Assembly (NCBI RefSeq): GCF_002192415.1
Contig: NZ_CP021780.1
Coordinates: 5,518,001-5,582,000, forward strand
Length of the DNA: 64,000 nt
From: Paenibacillus donghaensis
Lineage (GTDB): Bacteria; Bacillota; Bacilli; Paenibacillales; Paenibacillaceae
Direction: 5' to 3'
The translations under genes and the position numbers were made by a program. Below are positions 63,991 through 64,000 of this stretch, in pieces; position 1 is the first letter of the stretch, and each line of letters begins with the position of its first letter. The notes beneath the pieces are model-generated. The model did no database searches. It saw nothing but the letters and a program-made list of their open reading frames with translations, and was not told the DNA's origin.

Positions 63991-64000
63991 GTGGAGAGCG

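Overview
The window looks like chromosomal DNA of a Paenibacillus-type member of the Bacillota. The evidence is strong AGGAGG-type ribosome binding sites, several GTG/TTG starts, SLH-domain surface proteins, copper-amine-oxidase-type stalk proteins, a Bacillus-like lonA/lonB/clpX/clpP/tig chaperone-protease neighbourhood, a T-box leader and a gram-positive CpsB/CpsC/CpsD (Wzb/Wzz/Wze-like) capsule control module. No phage, plasmid or CRISPR region was seen. Nearly all genes lie on the minus strand.

Region 1 (1-8.8 kb) is a carbohydrate-use block: the start of an Xaa-Pro peptidase, a GH127 beta-L-arabinofuranosidase-type enzyme, a divergent AraC regulator, a lethal-factor-like zincin, and a GH36 alpha-galactosidase sharing an operon with a POT/MFS transporter that has a cre-like box before its start. 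Region 2 (8.85-10.4 kb) is a tnpB-only IS200/IS605 element lying against a broken Rpn-type nuclease gene. Region 3 (10.4-37.5 kb) is a large surface-polysaccharide locus. It holds two SLH proteins, dTDP-sugar genes rfbA-rfbC-rfbB (no rfbD), a visibly AT-rich core (about 17-28.5 kb) with flippase, polymerase, five glycosyltransferase-type genes and a CapE/reductase/epimerase trio, then the initiating phosphoglycosyltransferase, a PglF-like dehydratase and the CpsD kinase, Wzz/CpsC and CpsB phosphatase. An IS630 transposase wreck separates the rfb genes from the AT-rich core.

Region 4 (37.6-50.4 kb) is housekeeping: ysxC, lonA, lonB, ispG, clpX, clpP, tig, a conserved gene upstream of tig, and tRNA-Arg(TCT). 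Decayed genes (a MazF-like toxin and an endonuclease-like protein) and palindromic elements sit in its gaps. Region 5 (50.4-64 kb) has pstS-pstC-pstA (no pstB), a stalk/beta-propeller protein, a SWIM-SNF2 helicase and an arginyl-tRNA synthetase behind a T-box leader with a CGC specifier.

The most unusual structure is non-coding. Next to tRNA-Arg lies an array of about four 324-bp tandem units, each rich in CCTGCA-N4-TGCAGG dyads, followed by a 16-unit heptamer array in a G/T-rich tract. A rearranged, inverted version of the same module, including five exact 50-bp periods, lies at the right edge after argS, so the pst-SNF2-argS segment is bracketed by inverted copies. Smaller relatives of the dyad occur between lonA and lonB. 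Many coding starts below were moved from the longest reading frame to a downstream codon with a proper ribosome binding site; each case is stated.
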